Source of the DNA: Arenimonas terrae
GTDB lineage: Bacteria > Pseudomonadota > Gammaproteobacteria > Xanthomonadales > Xanthomonadaceae
Direction: 5' to 3'
DNA length: 61,652 nt
Assembly: GCF_006265115.1 (NCBI RefSeq)
Contig: NZ_SMDR01000002.1
Coordinates: 1 to 61,652, forward strand
Shown here: one piece after another, positions 36,388-48,074 of the stretch
Position numbering within the stretch: the first letter of the stretch is position 1
Layout: every line of letters starts with the position of its first letter
Program-made: the position numbers and the translations under genes
Notes under the pieces: model-generated
What the model was told of the DNA's origin: nothing
Database searches by the model: none
Seen by the model: only the letters and a program-made list of their open reading frames with translations

Positions 36388-37275
36388 TCAGCGCTTTCCT
36401 TCCGAGAACAGCTGGTCGAGCTTGTCCTCGTAGGCGTGGTAGCCCAGGAAATCGTAGAGCTCGGCGCGCGTCTGCAGCGTACCGACGATGTTCTTCTGCG
36501 TGCCTTCGCGGCGCACGGTCTCGTAGAAGTTCAGCGCGGCCTTGTTCATGGCACGGTAGGCGCCGCAGCAGTACAGGGCGATGTCCACGCCGGCGTCGCG
36601 CAGTTCGTCGGTGGTGAAGAACGGGGTCGAGCCGAACTCGGTCAGGTTGGCCAGGATCGGCACCTTCACCGCCGCCTTGAACTTGCGGTAATCGTCGAGC
36701 GTGTTCATGGCCTCGGGGAAGATCATGTCGGCGCCGGCCTCGACGTAGGCGACGGCGCGTTCGATCGCCGAGTCGATGCCCTCGACCGCGGCGGCGTCGG
36801 TGCGCGCCATGATCACGAATCCGGCGTCGGTGCGCGCGTCCACGGCCGACTTCACGCGGTCGACCATTTCCTGCTTCGACACGACCTCCTTGCCCGGGCG
36901 ATGGCCGCAGCGCTTCTGGCCGACCTGGTCTTCCATGTGCACGGCGGCGACGCCGACGTTGATGAAGGACTTGATGGTGCGGCCGATGTTGAAGGCGCCG
37001 CCCCAGCCGGTGTCGATGTCCACCAGCAGCGGCATGCCGGTTGCGTCGACGATGCGGCGCGCGTCGGTGAGCACGTCTTCCATCGTGCTGATCCCCAGGT
37101 CCGGCACGCCCAGGGAATTGGCGGCGACGCCGCCCCCGGACAGGTAAAGCGCCTTGTAGCCCGTGCGCTTGGCCATCAGGCCGGCGTAGGCGGTGATGGC
37201 GCCCATCACCTGCAGCGGGGATTCTTCCTTGACGGCGGCGCGGAAACGCGCGCCGGCGGAGTTGTTCTGGGTCAT
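36388..37275 (-). CDS. prpB: 2-methylisocitrate lyase
   Basis: The 295-residue TIM-barrel enzyme of the isocitrate lyase superfamily cleaves 2-methylisocitrate to pyruvate and succinate. Seen are [21 protein letters not shown], metal-binding VDIDTGWGG, the catalytic loop [16 protein letters not shown] with the active-site Cys, and [11 protein letters not shown]. Length equals E. coli PrpB (296). It is the first gene of its operon and the mdh gene lies just upstream. Confidence 0.95.
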   Translation of the reverse strand: MTQNNSAGARFRAAVKEESPLQVMGAITAYAGLMAKRTGYKALYLSGGGVAANSLGVPDLGISTMEDVLTDARRIVDATGMPLLVDIDTGWGGAFNIGRTIKSFINVGVAAVHMEDQVGQKRCGHRPGKEVVSKQEMVDRVKSAVDARTDAGFVIMARTDAAAVEGIDSAIERAVAYVEAGADMIFPEAMNTLDDYRKFKAAVKVPILANLTEFGSTPFFTTDELRDAGVDIALYCCGAYRAMNKAALNFYETVRREGTQKNIVGTLQTRAELYDFLGYHAYEDKLDQLFSEGKR

Positions 37276-37291
37276 TTCGATTCCTTCAAAC

Positions 37292-37319
37292 GCGAAAGCG
37301 GCCTGGGGGCCGCTTTCGC
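37292..37319 (-). terminator. Terminator between mdh and prpB
   Basis: Perfect 12-bp arms GCGAAAGCGGCC / GGCCGCTTTCGC with loop TGGG; TTTG follows on the minus strand. Confidence 0.75.
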
Positions 37320-37327
37320 TTGTTTCG

Positions 37328-38311
37328 TCAGAGCAGGTGCGCGACGCCGGCGCGCTCTTCCTCGAGCTCGGCCAGGGTCTTGTCCATCATGGTGCGCGAG
37401 TAGTCGTCGATCGGCAGGCCCTGGACGATCTCGTACTTGCCGTCCTTGCAGACGACCGGGAAGCCGTACATCACGTCCTTCGGGATGCCGTAGCTGCCGT
37501 CCGACGGGATGCCCATCGTCGCCCACTTGCCGTTGGTGCCCAGCACCCAGTCGTGGATGTGGTCGATGGCGGCATTGGCGGCCGAGGCGGCCGAGCTCAG
37601 GCCGCGCGCCTCGATGATCGCGGCGCCGCGCTTGCCGACTTTCGGGATGAAGGTCTCGCGGTTCCAGGCCTCGTCGCCGATCGTGTCCTTCAGCGCCGCG
37701 CCCTTGGCGGTGGCAAAGCGGTAGTCGGGGTACATGGTCGGGCTGTGGTTGCCCCAGACGACCAGCTTCTCGATGTCGGCCACGGCCACGCCGGCCTTGA
37801 TGGCCAGCTGCGACAGCGCGCGGTTGTGGTCCAGGCGCAGCATCGCAGTGAAGTTGTTCGGGTTCAGGTCCGGCGCCGACTTCATGGCGATGTAGGCATT
37901 GGTGTTGGCCGGGTTGCCGACCACGAGCACCTTGACGTTGCGCGAGGCGACGGCGTTGAGCGCCTTGCCCTGCACGGTGAAGATCTCGGCGTTCTTGAGC
38001 AGCAGGTCCTTGCGCTCCATGCCCGGGCCGCGCGGCATCGCGCCAACCAGCAGGGCGACGTCGGCATCCTTGAACGCGACCATCGGGTCGTCGGTGCCGA
38101 CCATGCCGGCCAGCAGCGGGAACGCGCAGTCCTCGAGCTCCATCATCACGCCCTTGAGCGCGGCCTGGGCCTTCTCCATCGGCAGTTCGAGCATCTGCAG
38201 GATGACGGGCTGGTCCTTGCCCAGCATCTCGCCGGAGGCGATGCGGAACAGCAGCGAATAGCCGATCTGGCCGGCGGCGCCGGTGACGGCAACACGGACG
38301 GGGGTCTTCAT
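37328..38311 (-). CDS. mdh: Malate dehydrogenase
   Basis: The 327-residue NAD-dependent enzyme interconverts malate and oxaloacetate. It is of the longer cytosolic-like type: [53 protein letters not shown] and the catalytic His in [17 protein letters not shown]. Oxaloacetate made here is the co-substrate of PrpC encoded nearby. A 51-bp gap separates it from the upstream aminotransferase gene. Confidence 0.96.
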   Translation of the reverse strand: MKTPVRVAVTGAAGQIGYSLLFRIASGEMLGKDQPVILQMLELPMEKAQAALKGVMMELEDCAFPLLAGMVGTDDPMVAFKDADVALLVGAMPRGPGMERKDLLLKNAEIFTVQGKALNAVASRNVKVLVVGNPANTNAYIAMKSAPDLNPNNFTAMLRLDHNRALSQLAIKAGVAVADIEKLVVWGNHSPTMYPDYRFATAKGAALKDTIGDEAWNRETFIPKVGKRGAAIIEARGLSSAASAANAAIDHIHDWVLGTNGKWATMGIPSDGSYGIPKDVMYGFPVVCKDGKYEIVQGLPIDDYSRTMMDKTLAELEEERAGVAHLL

Positions 38312-38362
38312 GGGGAGTCTCCTGAAACGGGCGCGGCGCCCGTCATGGGCGCCGCGGATGGA

Positions 38363-39562
38363 TTACGAAAGTTCGGCGAAAAATTCCTGGATCCGCTGCA
38401 GGCCGATCGGCAGCTGCGCGGTCGGGCAGGTGTAGCTGATGCGCAGCGCGCGCGGCTCGCCGAAGGCGGAGCCGGGCACGCAGGCGACGCCCTTGGCTTC
38501 CAGCAGCACGCTGCAGAAGTCGACGTCGTTGGCGATCTTCGCGCCCTTGTGCGACTTGCCGAAGGCGCAGCTGATGTCCGGGAACACGTAGAACGCGCCC
38601 TGCGGCTTCGGGCAGACCACGCCGGGGATCGCATTCATCGTCGCCACGACCATGTCGCGCTTGGCCTGGAACTCGGCGCACTTGCCGGTCGGCACGTCCT
38701 GCGGGCCGGTGAGCGCGGCGACGGCGGCGGCGGTGACCACTTCCGGCAGGTTGGTGATGTGCGAGGAGTTGAGCACGGTCAGCGCCTTGGCCACCGACTC
38801 CGGGCCGGCCATGAAGCCGACGCGCCAGCCGGGCATGCCGTAGGTCTTGGACAGCGAGTCGACGAAGATCACGCGCTCGCGCAGCTCCGGGCGGAACTGC
38901 ACGAAGTTGTGGTAACCGATGCCGTCGAACACCATCGAGTTGTAGATGTCGTCGGTGATCACCCAGGTGTCGGGATGTTTCGCCACGACGTCGGCCAGGG
39001 CCTTTATCTCGTCGCGCGTGTAGACCATGCCGGTCGGGTTGTTCGGGTTGTTGAACAGGAACACCTTGGGCTTGGTCGCCAGCGCGGCGTCCAGCTGCGC
39101 GGGCGTGAGCTTGTAGTCCTGGCTGGCCGGGCACGGCAGCTCGAGGATCTTCGCGTTCAGCACCTCGGCGATGTCGGCGTAGGTGGTCCAGTACGGGACG
39201 GCGTAGGCGATGGTGTCGCCTTCGTCCAGCAGGGCCTCGGCGAGGTTGTAGAGGATGTGCTTGGCGCCGATGCCGGTCGCGCAGTTCAAACGCGAGTAGC
39301 CGGTCAGGCCCAGCGCCTCGATGTGCGTGAGGAAGGCGTCCAGCAGCGCATCGGCGCCGCGGTTGCTGCCGTACTGGCCGCTGTCCTTGGCCAGTGCGTC
39401 GCGTGCGGCGGCGTAGACGTGCTCGCCGGGCAGGAAATTCGGGACGCCGATGGAGAAGCTGACGATGTCGCGGCCTTCGGCCTTGAGCTTCTTGGCCTTC
39501 TCGGCGACGGCCATGATGGCGCTGGGCTTGGCACGGCCCATGCGCTTGGCGAGCTGGGGCAT
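38363..39562 (-). CDS. PLP-dependent aspartate/aromatic aminotransferase family protein
   Basis: The 399-residue fold-type I aminotransferase has GRDIVSFSIGVPNFLPGEHV at the start, NNPNNPTGMVYTRDEI, the PLP-binding Lys in VDSLSKTYGMPGWRVGFMAG and the substrate Arg in EPRALRISY. It is of the Igamma aspartate aminotransferase type, making aspartate or glutamate from oxaloacetate or 2-oxoglutarate; exact specificity is inferred. The ATG at 39562 starts the conserved chain MPQLAKRM. Confidence 0.92.
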   Translation of the reverse strand: MPQLAKRMGRAKPSAIMAVAEKAKKLKAEGRDIVSFSIGVPNFLPGEHVYAAARDALAKDSGQYGSNRGADALLDAFLTHIEALGLTGYSRLNCATGIGAKHILYNLAEALLDEGDTIAYAVPYWTTYADIAEVLNAKILELPCPASQDYKLTPAQLDAALATKPKVFLFNNPNNPTGMVYTRDEIKALADVVAKHPDTWVITDDIYNSMVFDGIGYHNFVQFRPELRERVIFVDSLSKTYGMPGWRVGFMAGPESVAKALTVLNSSHITNLPEVVTAAAVAALTGPQDVPTGKCAEFQAKRDMVVATMNAIPGVVCPKPQGAFYVFPDISCAFGKSHKGAKIANDVDFCSVLLEAKGVACVPGSAFGEPRALRISYTCPTAQLPIGLQRIQEFFAELS

Positions 39563-39690
39563 TGCGATCCTCGCGGGGGATGGTGGCGGGGCGGAAAAAC
39601 CGCGCAAGGATACCACGCCGCCCCCGGCCACCGCCCCGTCCCGGGCTTGCCTGGCGCCCGCATTCGGGCATTCTGGCGGCGGAGGAAACC

Positions 39691-40425
39691 ATGGCCCGAC
39701 GGACCCGCTGCCTCGCCCTCGCCTGCCTGTTGGCCGTGCTGCTGCCGGTCCAGGCGCTGGCCTACAACCAGAACCGCGTCGCCACCGACGAGTCCGGGCG
39801 ACCGCTGCGCATTGAGGGCAGCGTGGTCGTGGTCGAACCCGACATCGAGCTGAGCCTGGTCACCGCCGGCGGCATGCAGGAGCCGCGCCGGGAGTGGTCG
39901 GAAACCGCACGCCGGCTCTACCCCGTCGCCGTCGCGGCCTTCCTGGAAGCGGGCGGCACCGCCCGCAAGCCGGATTTTGACATCCGCGACGACCTGCCGC
40001 CGCGCTCCCGGCTGGGCCAGGTGGTCCGGCTCAACGAGGCCGTCGCCACCAGCATCGCGGTCTACACCCGCTCCGGCAGCCACCTGGCGACCAAGGGCCG
40101 CCGACTGGACTGGACGCTGGGCCCCGGCGTCGAAGAGCTGCGTGCGGCTACCGGCGCCGACTACGCGCTGTTCACCTACATTCGCGACAGCTACGCCAGC
40201 GACGGCCGCAAGGCGATGCGCGTGTTCGGCCTGCTGGCGGGACTCGCCATGGGCGGGCTGGTCGATGTCGGCGGCGGCCAGCAACTGGGCGTGGCGACGC
40301 TGGTGGATCTGCGCACCGGGCAGGTGGTCTGGTTCAACCTGATCTCCAACCAGAGCGGCGACCTGCGCAACGCCGAGGGCGCCGACGCCACGGTCCAGCA
40401 GATGCTGATGGGCCTGCCGCTGTGA
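39691..40425 (+). CDS. Exported conserved hypothetical protein
   Basis: The 244-residue protein has a signal peptide (LALACLLAVLLPVQALAYNQ). The mature part has beta-rich segments (GSVVVVEPDIELSLVTAGG), an ATGADYALFTYIRDSYASDGRKAM region and FGLLAGLAMGGLVDVGGGQQLGVATLVDLRTGQVVWFN, where a Gly-rich hydrophobic hairpin could insert in a membrane. Family unknown. Its TGA overlaps the GTG of the M48 gene, the first of two GTGA couplings in this three-gene operon. Confidence 0.78.
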   Translation: MARRTRCLALACLLAVLLPVQALAYNQNRVATDESGRPLRIEGSVVVVEPDIELSLVTAGGMQEPRREWSETARRLYPVAVAAFLEAGGTARKPDFDIRDDLPPRSRLGQVVRLNEAVATSIAVYTRSGSHLATKGRRLDWTLGPGVEELRAATGADYALFTYIRDSYASDGRKAMRVFGLLAGLAMGGLVDVGGGQQLGVATLVDLRTGQVVWFNLISNQSGDLRNAEGADATVQQMLMGLPL

Positions 40426-41600
40426 ACCGGATGGCGGGGCTGCTGCTGGCGGCGCTGCTGGCCGGAGCGATTTCCCCGGCCGCATCGACCGAGGAGCCGG
40501 CCGACGCAGCCCGACCGGGCCAGCGGCCCCTACCGGGCAGCGACGAGGACGAGCTGTGGTACGCAATGGACCGCGCCGAACGCGAACTGCAGCAGCACCC
40601 GCTGCTGGTGCGCGACGAAGCCCTGAACGGCTACGTGCGCGAGGTCGCCTGCAAGGTCGCCGGCGACTACTGCCCCGACCTGCGGGTCTACATCGTCCAG
40701 CAGCCCTGGTTCAACGCCTCGATGTCGCCCAACGGCATGATGGTGGTCTGGACCGGCGCCCTGCTGCGCTTCCAGGACGAGGCCGAACTCGCCCTGGTGC
40801 TGGGCCACGAATTCGCGCATTTCCGGCAACGGCATTCGCTGCAGCAATGGCGCAAGGCCAAGCGCACCTCGGCCTTCCTCGGCTCCTTCGGCCTGCTGGC
40901 CTGGGGCAGCGGCGCCGGCGCGGCCGGTCCGGTGGCGGACCTGCTGGGCGTGGCCCACATGTACCGATTCTCGCGCGAAGCCGAACGCGAGGCCGACCGC
41001 CTGGGCTTCGCCGCCGCCACCTCCAGCGGTTACGACCCCGCCGCCGGCGCCCGGCTCTGGCAGCGCATGCTCGACGAAGAGGCCGCGCGCCGCTACGGCA
41101 AGCCGGTGCCGGTGTTTGCCAGCCACCCCAAAACCAGCGAGCGCCTGGCCGACGTGCGCGCGGCGGCCGAGGCCAGCGGCGTGGCGGACGGGAACGCCGG
41201 CCGGGCGCGCTACGGTGCCGCGGTGCGGCCCTTCCTGGCCTCGTGGCTGGAGCTCGAACTGTCGCGCCGCATGTACGACACCTCGGTGCGCGTGATCGCC
41301 GACCTGCGCGCCCTGGCCGAACCGGACCTGCAGGGCCTGTACGCCTTCGCCGAGGCCGAGGCCTATCGCCGGCGCGGCAAGGACGGCGACGCGGCGCGGG
41401 CCGAAGCCCTGTACGTCGAAGCCGCCGGGCTGCCGGGCGCCCCGCCGGCCAGCCACCGTGAACTGGGCCTGGTGCAGCGCGGGCGCGGCGAGAGCGCCGC
41501 GGCCACCGCCTCGCTGCGGCGCTATCTCGAGCTTGCGCCCGACGCGGAGGACGCCGCCTTCATCCGCCACTACCTGACCGAACTGGAGAACCGCCCGTGA
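40422..41600 (+). CDS. M48-family metalloprotease (BepA-like)
   Basis: The 392-residue protein has a signal sequence (GLLLAALLAGAISPAAS) and an M48 zinc protease domain with H129-E130-F-A-H133 (LVLGHEFAHFRQRHSL) and the third ligand in SREAEREADRLGF. The C-terminal 140 residues look helical and TPR-like (LYAFAEAEAYRRRGKDGDAARAEALY). This layout resembles periplasmic BepA, which degrades misfolded outer membrane proteins; E. coli BepA is 487. Start GTG 40422 overlaps the upstream stop; ATG 40431 is an alternative. Confidence 0.88.
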   Translation: MNRMAGLLLAALLAGAISPAASTEEPADAARPGQRPLPGSDEDELWYAMDRAERELQQHPLLVRDEALNGYVREVACKVAGDYCPDLRVYIVQQPWFNASMSPNGMMVVWTGALLRFQDEAELALVLGHEFAHFRQRHSLQQWRKAKRTSAFLGSFGLLAWGSGAGAAGPVADLLGVAHMYRFSREAEREADRLGFAAATSSGYDPAAGARLWQRMLDEEAARRYGKPVPVFASHPKTSERLADVRAAAEASGVADGNAGRARYGAAVRPFLASWLELELSRRMYDTSVRVIADLRALAEPDLQGLYAFAEAEAYRRRGKDGDAARAEALYVEAAGLPGAPPASHRELGLVQRGRGESAAATASLRRYLELAPDAEDAAFIRHYLTELENRP

Positions 41601-42196
41601 AACGCATTCCGATGCGGTCCCTGCTGCTGGCTGCCGTATTCGCCCTGCTCGCGGGCTGCGCCGGCGGCGGCACCGGCGGCCGCCTGCAGGCGGCCGGCGA
41701 CGCGGAGGTGTTCGACCTGGGGCTGGACACCACGCTGGACTGGGCGCGGGTGAAAGCGCCGCGGCGCGAGCAGTGGACGATCGACGGCGCGCCGCTGAAC
41801 CAGCTGACGATCATTTCCCGGATCAAACCCGGCGAGCATGTGTTCCTGGGAGCCCGCGAGCGCCGCGGCCGGCCCGACGGCCCCTGGTTCCGTCCGGGCA
41901 TGCGCCCGGACGAGGTCCGCGACATCCTCGTCGACGGCCTGCGCGAGGCCGGCTGGGCCAACGTGCAGGCCAGCGGGCTGCGGCCGGCGTCGTTCGGCCA
42001 GGTGCCCGGGCTCCGCTTCGACCTCGATCTGGACAACCCGGGCGGCCTGGTCTACCGCGGCCTGGCGACCGCCGCCGAACGCGAGGGCCGGCTGACGGTG
42101 CTGGTCTGGATCGCCCCGGCCGAGCATTACTACGGCCGGGACGTCGAAGCAGTGTCGCGGATGTTCGACAGCCTGCGCTTCGTGAAGGGGCCGTAA
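41597..42196 (+). CDS. Lipoprotein, conserved hypothetical
   Basis: The 199-residue protein has a lipobox LLAGC (Cys at residue 21) after SLLLAAVFAL, so it should be lipid-anchored. The mature domain (TLDWARVKAPRREQWTIDG, FRPGMRPDEVRDILVDGLRE) has the look of small outer membrane-associated lipoproteins, without a named family. It starts with GTG overlapping the M48 stop (GTGA), so all three genes are translationally coupled and probably serve one envelope function. Confidence 0.8.
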   Translation: MKRIPMRSLLLAAVFALLAGCAGGGTGGRLQAAGDAEVFDLGLDTTLDWARVKAPRREQWTIDGAPLNQLTIISRIKPGEHVFLGARERRGRPDGPWFRPGMRPDEVRDILVDGLREAGWANVQASGLRPASFGQVPGLRFDLDLDNPGGLVYRGLATAAEREGRLTVLVWIAPAEHYYGRDVEAVSRMFDSLRFVKGP

Positions 42197-42211
42197 GCCG
42201 GCCCCCGGGCA

Positions 42212-42721
<510 letters not shown>

Positions 42722-42819
42722 GGCGGGCTCCGTCTGAGGGGGCCGGCGCGGGAGCCGGCGTGGCCGCGTAGGATGCCACAGGGACGGGTCCGGACGCCCG
42801 GAACGGGCCGGTTTAGGGC

Positions 42820-42825
42820 TATAAT
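42820..42825 (+). promoter_or_regulatory. Consensus -10 element upstream of typA
   Basis: Perfect TATAAT 52 bases before the typA start; no good -35 hexamer at the usual distance. Confidence 0.5.
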
Positions 42826-42876
42826 CGCCGGCTTCCTCCGCCCCTGAGACCGCGCGCCGTCCGGCGCCCATCCCGC

Positions 42877-44718
<1,842 letters not shown>

Positions 44719-44749
44719 GCGCGAAGCCTGACCGTCCCCAGTCCGGCCC

Positions 44750-45517
44750 ATGACGGCCGAACTCTGGCTGCTCACCGCACTGGCCGGCTTCGCCGCCGGC
44801 CTGCTCGACAGCATCGTCGGCGGTGGCGGCCTGGTCCTGACGCCGGCGATGCTCAACCTGCATCCCGGCCTCAACATCCTGCAGACCATCGCGACCCAGC
44901 GCACCAGCTCGCTGCTGGGCACCAGCGTGGCTGCCTGGAACTACTTCCGCCACGTGGTCGTCGAGCGCCGCATCGTGGTGCCGGCCCTGTTGTCGGCGCT
45001 GGCCTTCTCCGCCATCGGCGTGCAGTTCGCCAAGCGCATCGACCCGGACACGCTGAAGCTGGCGGTGCTGGCCGTCTGCGTCGCGCTGGCCGTGTACACG
45101 GTGGCCCGGCGCGACCTGGGAACACGCGAGCAACGGCGCTTCGCCCCGGAGCGGGAAGCCTGGGCCGCGGTGGCCGTGGGCGGCGCCTGCGGCTTCTACA
45201 ACGGCCTGATCGGGCCCGGCACCGGCACGCTGCTGGTCTTCGCCTTCGTCAGCGTGATCGGGCTGGATTTCCTGAAGTCGTCGGCCGTGTCGAAATCGAC
45301 CAACGTGGCGGCCGACCTCAGCTCCTGGACGGTGCTGGCGATCGGCGGCTTCGTGCAGTGGACGCTGGCGATCCCGCTGATCCTGGGCAACATGGCCGGC
45401 AGTTACGTCGGCAGCCACCTGGCCATCCGCCAGGGCGACCGCTTCATCCGCGCACTGTTCCTGGTGGTCGTGCTGGCCCTGGTGGCCCGCGTCGCCTGGG
45501 GGCTGCTCGCAGGCTGA
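44750..45517 (+). CDS. TauE/SafE-family sulfite/anion exporter
   Basis: The 255-residue inner membrane protein has about eight membrane segments and the family motif LAGFAAGLLDSIVGGGGLVLTPAML, repeated in the second half as GGACGFYNGLIGPGTGTLLVFAF. Members export sulfite, sulfoacetate or related anions, or act as accessory transporters; substrate not known. It lies 31 bases after typA and could be read from the same promoter. Confidence 0.92.
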   Translation: MTAELWLLTALAGFAAGLLDSIVGGGGLVLTPAMLNLHPGLNILQTIATQRTSSLLGTSVAAWNYFRHVVVERRIVVPALLSALAFSAIGVQFAKRIDPDTLKLAVLAVCVALAVYTVARRDLGTREQRRFAPEREAWAAVAVGGACGFYNGLIGPGTGTLLVFAFVSVIGLDFLKSSAVSKSTNVAADLSSWTVLAIGGFVQWTLAIPLILGNMAGSYVGSHLAIRQGDRFIRALFLVVVLALVARVAWGLLAG

Positions 45518-45530
45518 CGCGCGGTCGCCC

Positions 45531-46925
45531 TCAGGTGCCGACCGGCGCCTTCAGCTGCGAGTGCTTGCGCACGATCAGCATGGCGATCTCCAGCGACTGT
45601 TCGTAGTTCAGGCGCGGATCGACCGTGGATCGGTAGGCGCGCTCGAGGTCGATGTCGGTCAGGTCGCGGGCACCACCCGTGCACTCGGTGACGTTCTCGC
45701 CGGTCAGCTCCAGGTGCACGCCGCCCAGACGGGTCCCGGCGGCCGCGTGCAGTTCGAAACTGGTTTCGACTTCGCCGCGGATGTTGGCGAAACGCCGGGT
45801 CTTGAAGCCATTGCTGGTGCTTTCGGTGTTGCCGTGCATCGGGTCGCAGATCCACAGCACGCGCCGGCCTTCGCGGCGCATCGCGTCCAGGAGCGGCGGC
45901 AGTTTCTCGGCAACCTTGGCGGCGCCCATGCGGTGGATGTAGCTCAGGCGGCCCGGCTCGTTCTCCGGGTTGAGCGCGTCGGTTAGGCGCAACAGCTGGT
46001 CGGGCGTGACGGACGGGCCGACCTTCACCGCCACCGGGTTGCGCAGGCCGCGGAAGTATTCGACATGCGCGCCCTCCAGGTCGGCGGTGCGCATGCCGAT
46101 CCACGGAAAGTGCGTGGACAGGTTGAACCAGCCCCACTGCCTCGGCACCTGGCGCGTCAGCGCCTCTTCGTACGGCAGCAGCAGCGCCTCGTGGGATGTG
46201 TAGAAGTCGGCGCGGTTGAGATCGTGCAGCGCGCCCCCCGAGATCGTTTCCATGAAGCGCACGGCATCGCCGACCGCGGCGACCATGCGCCGGTACTCAT
46301 CCGACAGCGGCGAGTGGCCGACCCAGTCCAGGTCCCAGTATTCGGGGTGGTGCAAGTCGGCGAAACCGCCATCGATCAGCGCCCGGACGAAGTTCATCGT
46401 CATCGCCGAGCGGGCGTGTCCCTTGACCATGCGCCGGGGGTCGGGAGTGCGCGCCTCGGGCGTGAATTCAGGCTGGTTGATGAAGTCGCCGCGGTAGCTG
46501 GGCAGCGTCACCCCACCCTTCTCCTCCAGGTCGGCGGAGCGCGGCTTGGCGTACTGGCCGGCGAAACGCCCCACGCGCACGACCGGCAGGCGCAGGCCGT
46601 GCACCAGCACCAGGCTCATCTGCAGCAGCACCTTGAGCCGGTTCGAGATCAGGCCCGATTCGCAGTCGGCGAAACTCTCGGCGCAGTCGCCGCCCTGAAG
46701 CAGGAAGCGCTTGCCCTCCTGGGCTTCGGCGAGCTGTTTCTTGAGCGCAAGGATTTCCCAGGAAGTGACCAGGGGCGGCAGGTGGCGTAGCTCTTCCTGC
46801 ACAGAGGCCAGGGCGGCGGCGTCGGGATAGGTGGGCTGCTGGGCCGCCAGGCGGCCGCGCCAACCCGCCGGCGTCCAGTCGCCGGGAACGGATACGGGGT
46901 GCAGGCTGCGGTCGCTGGCGCTCAT
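45531..46925 (-). CDS. Class II 3-deoxy-7-phosphoheptulonate synthase
   Basis: The 464-residue enzyme condenses PEP and erythrose 4-phosphate, the first step of aromatic amino acid synthesis. It is the plant-like class II type: LPPLVTSWEILALKKQLAEA, LLQGGDCAESFADC, RVGRFAGQYAKPRS, WICDPMHGNTES and GGVHLELTGENVTECTGG, with metal ligands Cys, His, Glu and Asp in these blocks. It is monocistronic. The ATG at 46925 starts the family-like N-terminus; an upstream in-frame ATG (46973) would add 16 residues. Confidence 0.94.
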   Translation of the reverse strand: MSASDRSLHPVSVPGDWTPAGWRGRLAAQQPTYPDAAALASVQEELRHLPPLVTSWEILALKKQLAEAQEGKRFLLQGGDCAESFADCESGLISNRLKVLLQMSLVLVHGLRLPVVRVGRFAGQYAKPRSADLEEKGGVTLPSYRGDFINQPEFTPEARTPDPRRMVKGHARSAMTMNFVRALIDGGFADLHHPEYWDLDWVGHSPLSDEYRRMVAAVGDAVRFMETISGGALHDLNRADFYTSHEALLLPYEEALTRQVPRQWGWFNLSTHFPWIGMRTADLEGAHVEYFRGLRNPVAVKVGPSVTPDQLLRLTDALNPENEPGRLSYIHRMGAAKVAEKLPPLLDAMRREGRRVLWICDPMHGNTESTSNGFKTRRFANIRGEVETSFELHAAAGTRLGGVHLELTGENVTECTGGARDLTDIDLERAYRSTVDPRLNYEQSLEIAMLIVRKHSQLKAPVGT

Positions 46926-47022
46926 CTTCTGGGAATCCGGAACTGCGGGGTCGGGGAGGAAAATCATCATGCCACAGGCGGCGCGGACAGCCCGTGGCGC
47001 GTGGTCATACCGATATGCCGGT

Positions 47023-47535
47023 TCAGCCGCGCTTCTTGAGGGCGGCCCAGAGCGCACCCAGGCCCAGGCCGATGAACCAGACCAGGGTCCAGGCCGGCAT
47101 CGATACGCCAAGGAAGGTCCAGTCCACCTTGGCGCACTCACCCGAACCCTCGAAGACCTTGGCCAATGCGCCGGCCAGGCCCATGGATTCGATCATGTAG
47201 TCCAGGCCCATGCCCGAGCACAGCGGAACCTGGCTGGGCGGCAGCGACTGCAGCCAGACGTGGTAGCCCGCCACGCCGGCACCGGCCGCGGCAGGCAGGA
47301 AAACCAGGAGGCCATAGACCGCCCTGCCCGTCCGGCCCTTCGGGGCGTGCAAACCGCCGATCAGGAACATCACGCCCATGGCCGCGAAGGCGACGCGCTG
47401 CAGGATGCACAGCGGGCAAGGCAGCATGAGCATGCCGAACTGTACGTAGAGCGCGTAGGCGATCAGCGATCCGCACAGCACGAAGCCGCTGAGGAACTGG
47501 GCGCGGAAGGACCAGGCGAAGGGATTCGTGGACAT
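47023..47535 (-). CDS. dsbB: Disulfide bond formation protein B
   Basis: The 170-residue inner membrane protein has four membrane segments and the two Cys pairs of DsbB: C40-P-L-C43 (LPCPLCILQR) and C106 with C134 (VPLCSGMG, SGECAKVDW). It reoxidises DsbA and passes electrons to quinone. Length matches E. coli DsbB (176). Single gene downstream of the ribosomal cluster terminator. Confidence 0.94.
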   Translation of the reverse strand: MSTNPFAWSFRAQFLSGFVLCGSLIAYALYVQFGMLMLPCPLCILQRVAFAAMGVMFLIGGLHAPKGRTGRAVYGLLVFLPAAAGAGVAGYHVWLQSLPPSQVPLCSGMGLDYMIESMGLAGALAKVFEGSGECAKVDWTFLGVSMPAWTLVWFIGLGLGALWAALKKRG

Positions 47536-47617
47536 CGGAAGTTCCGGTGAGAAGGTGGTCAGCGTACACAGACCGCCGGCATGGAGTGAAGTTTCCGGCG
47601 GCGTTGGCGCAAAAAAA

Positions 47618-47639
47618 GACCCCGGCCGAAGCCGGGGTC
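47618..47639 (-). terminator. Terminator of the ribosomal protein cluster
   Basis: Arms GACCCCGGC (47618-47626) and GCCGGGGTC (47631-47639) with a stable UUCG tetraloop on the minus strand, followed by seven T. It lies 26 bases past the rplQ stop. Confidence 0.95.
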
Positions 47640-47664
47640 CCGATTTGCCGCGAAGGCGCCGGAA

Positions 47665-48045
47665 TTACTCGGCGGCTTCGGCATCACGCGGGCGATCCAC
47701 CAGCTCGACGTACGCCATCGGCGCGTTGTCGCCGGCGCGGAAGCCGCACTTGAGGATGCGCAGATAACCGCCGGGACGGGCCTGGTAACGCGGGCCCAGC
47801 TCGACGAACAGCTTGCCCACCGCTTCCTTGTCACGCAGGCGCGACATGGCGAGGCGGCGGTTGGCGACGCCGTCGACCTTGCCGATGGTGATCAGCGGCT
47901 CGGCGACGCGGCGAAGTTCCTTCGCCTTCGGCAGGGTGGTACGGATCAGCTCGTGCTTGATCAGCGACGCGGCCATGTTCGAGAACATGGCTTCGCGGTG
48001 GGCGCTGGTACGGCTGAACTTACGGCCGGATTTCTGGTGGCGCAT
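47665..48045 (-). CDS. rplQ: 50S ribosomal protein L17
   Basis: The 126-residue protein begins [25 protein letters not shown], the L17 signature, and continues [21 protein letters not shown]17 sits near the peptide exit tunnel of 23S rRNA. It is the last gene of the cluster, 29 bases after rpoA, as in the E. coli alpha operon. Confidence 0.97.
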   Translation of the reverse strand: MRHQKSGRKFSRTSAHREAMFSNMAASLIKHELIRTTLPKAKELRRVAEPLITIGKVDGVANRRLAMSRLRDKEAVGKLFVELGPRYQARPGGYLRILKCGFRAGDNAPMAYVELVDRPRDAEAAE

Positions 48046-48074
48046 TGTCGTGATTCCTTAGATGAATTCCGGGC

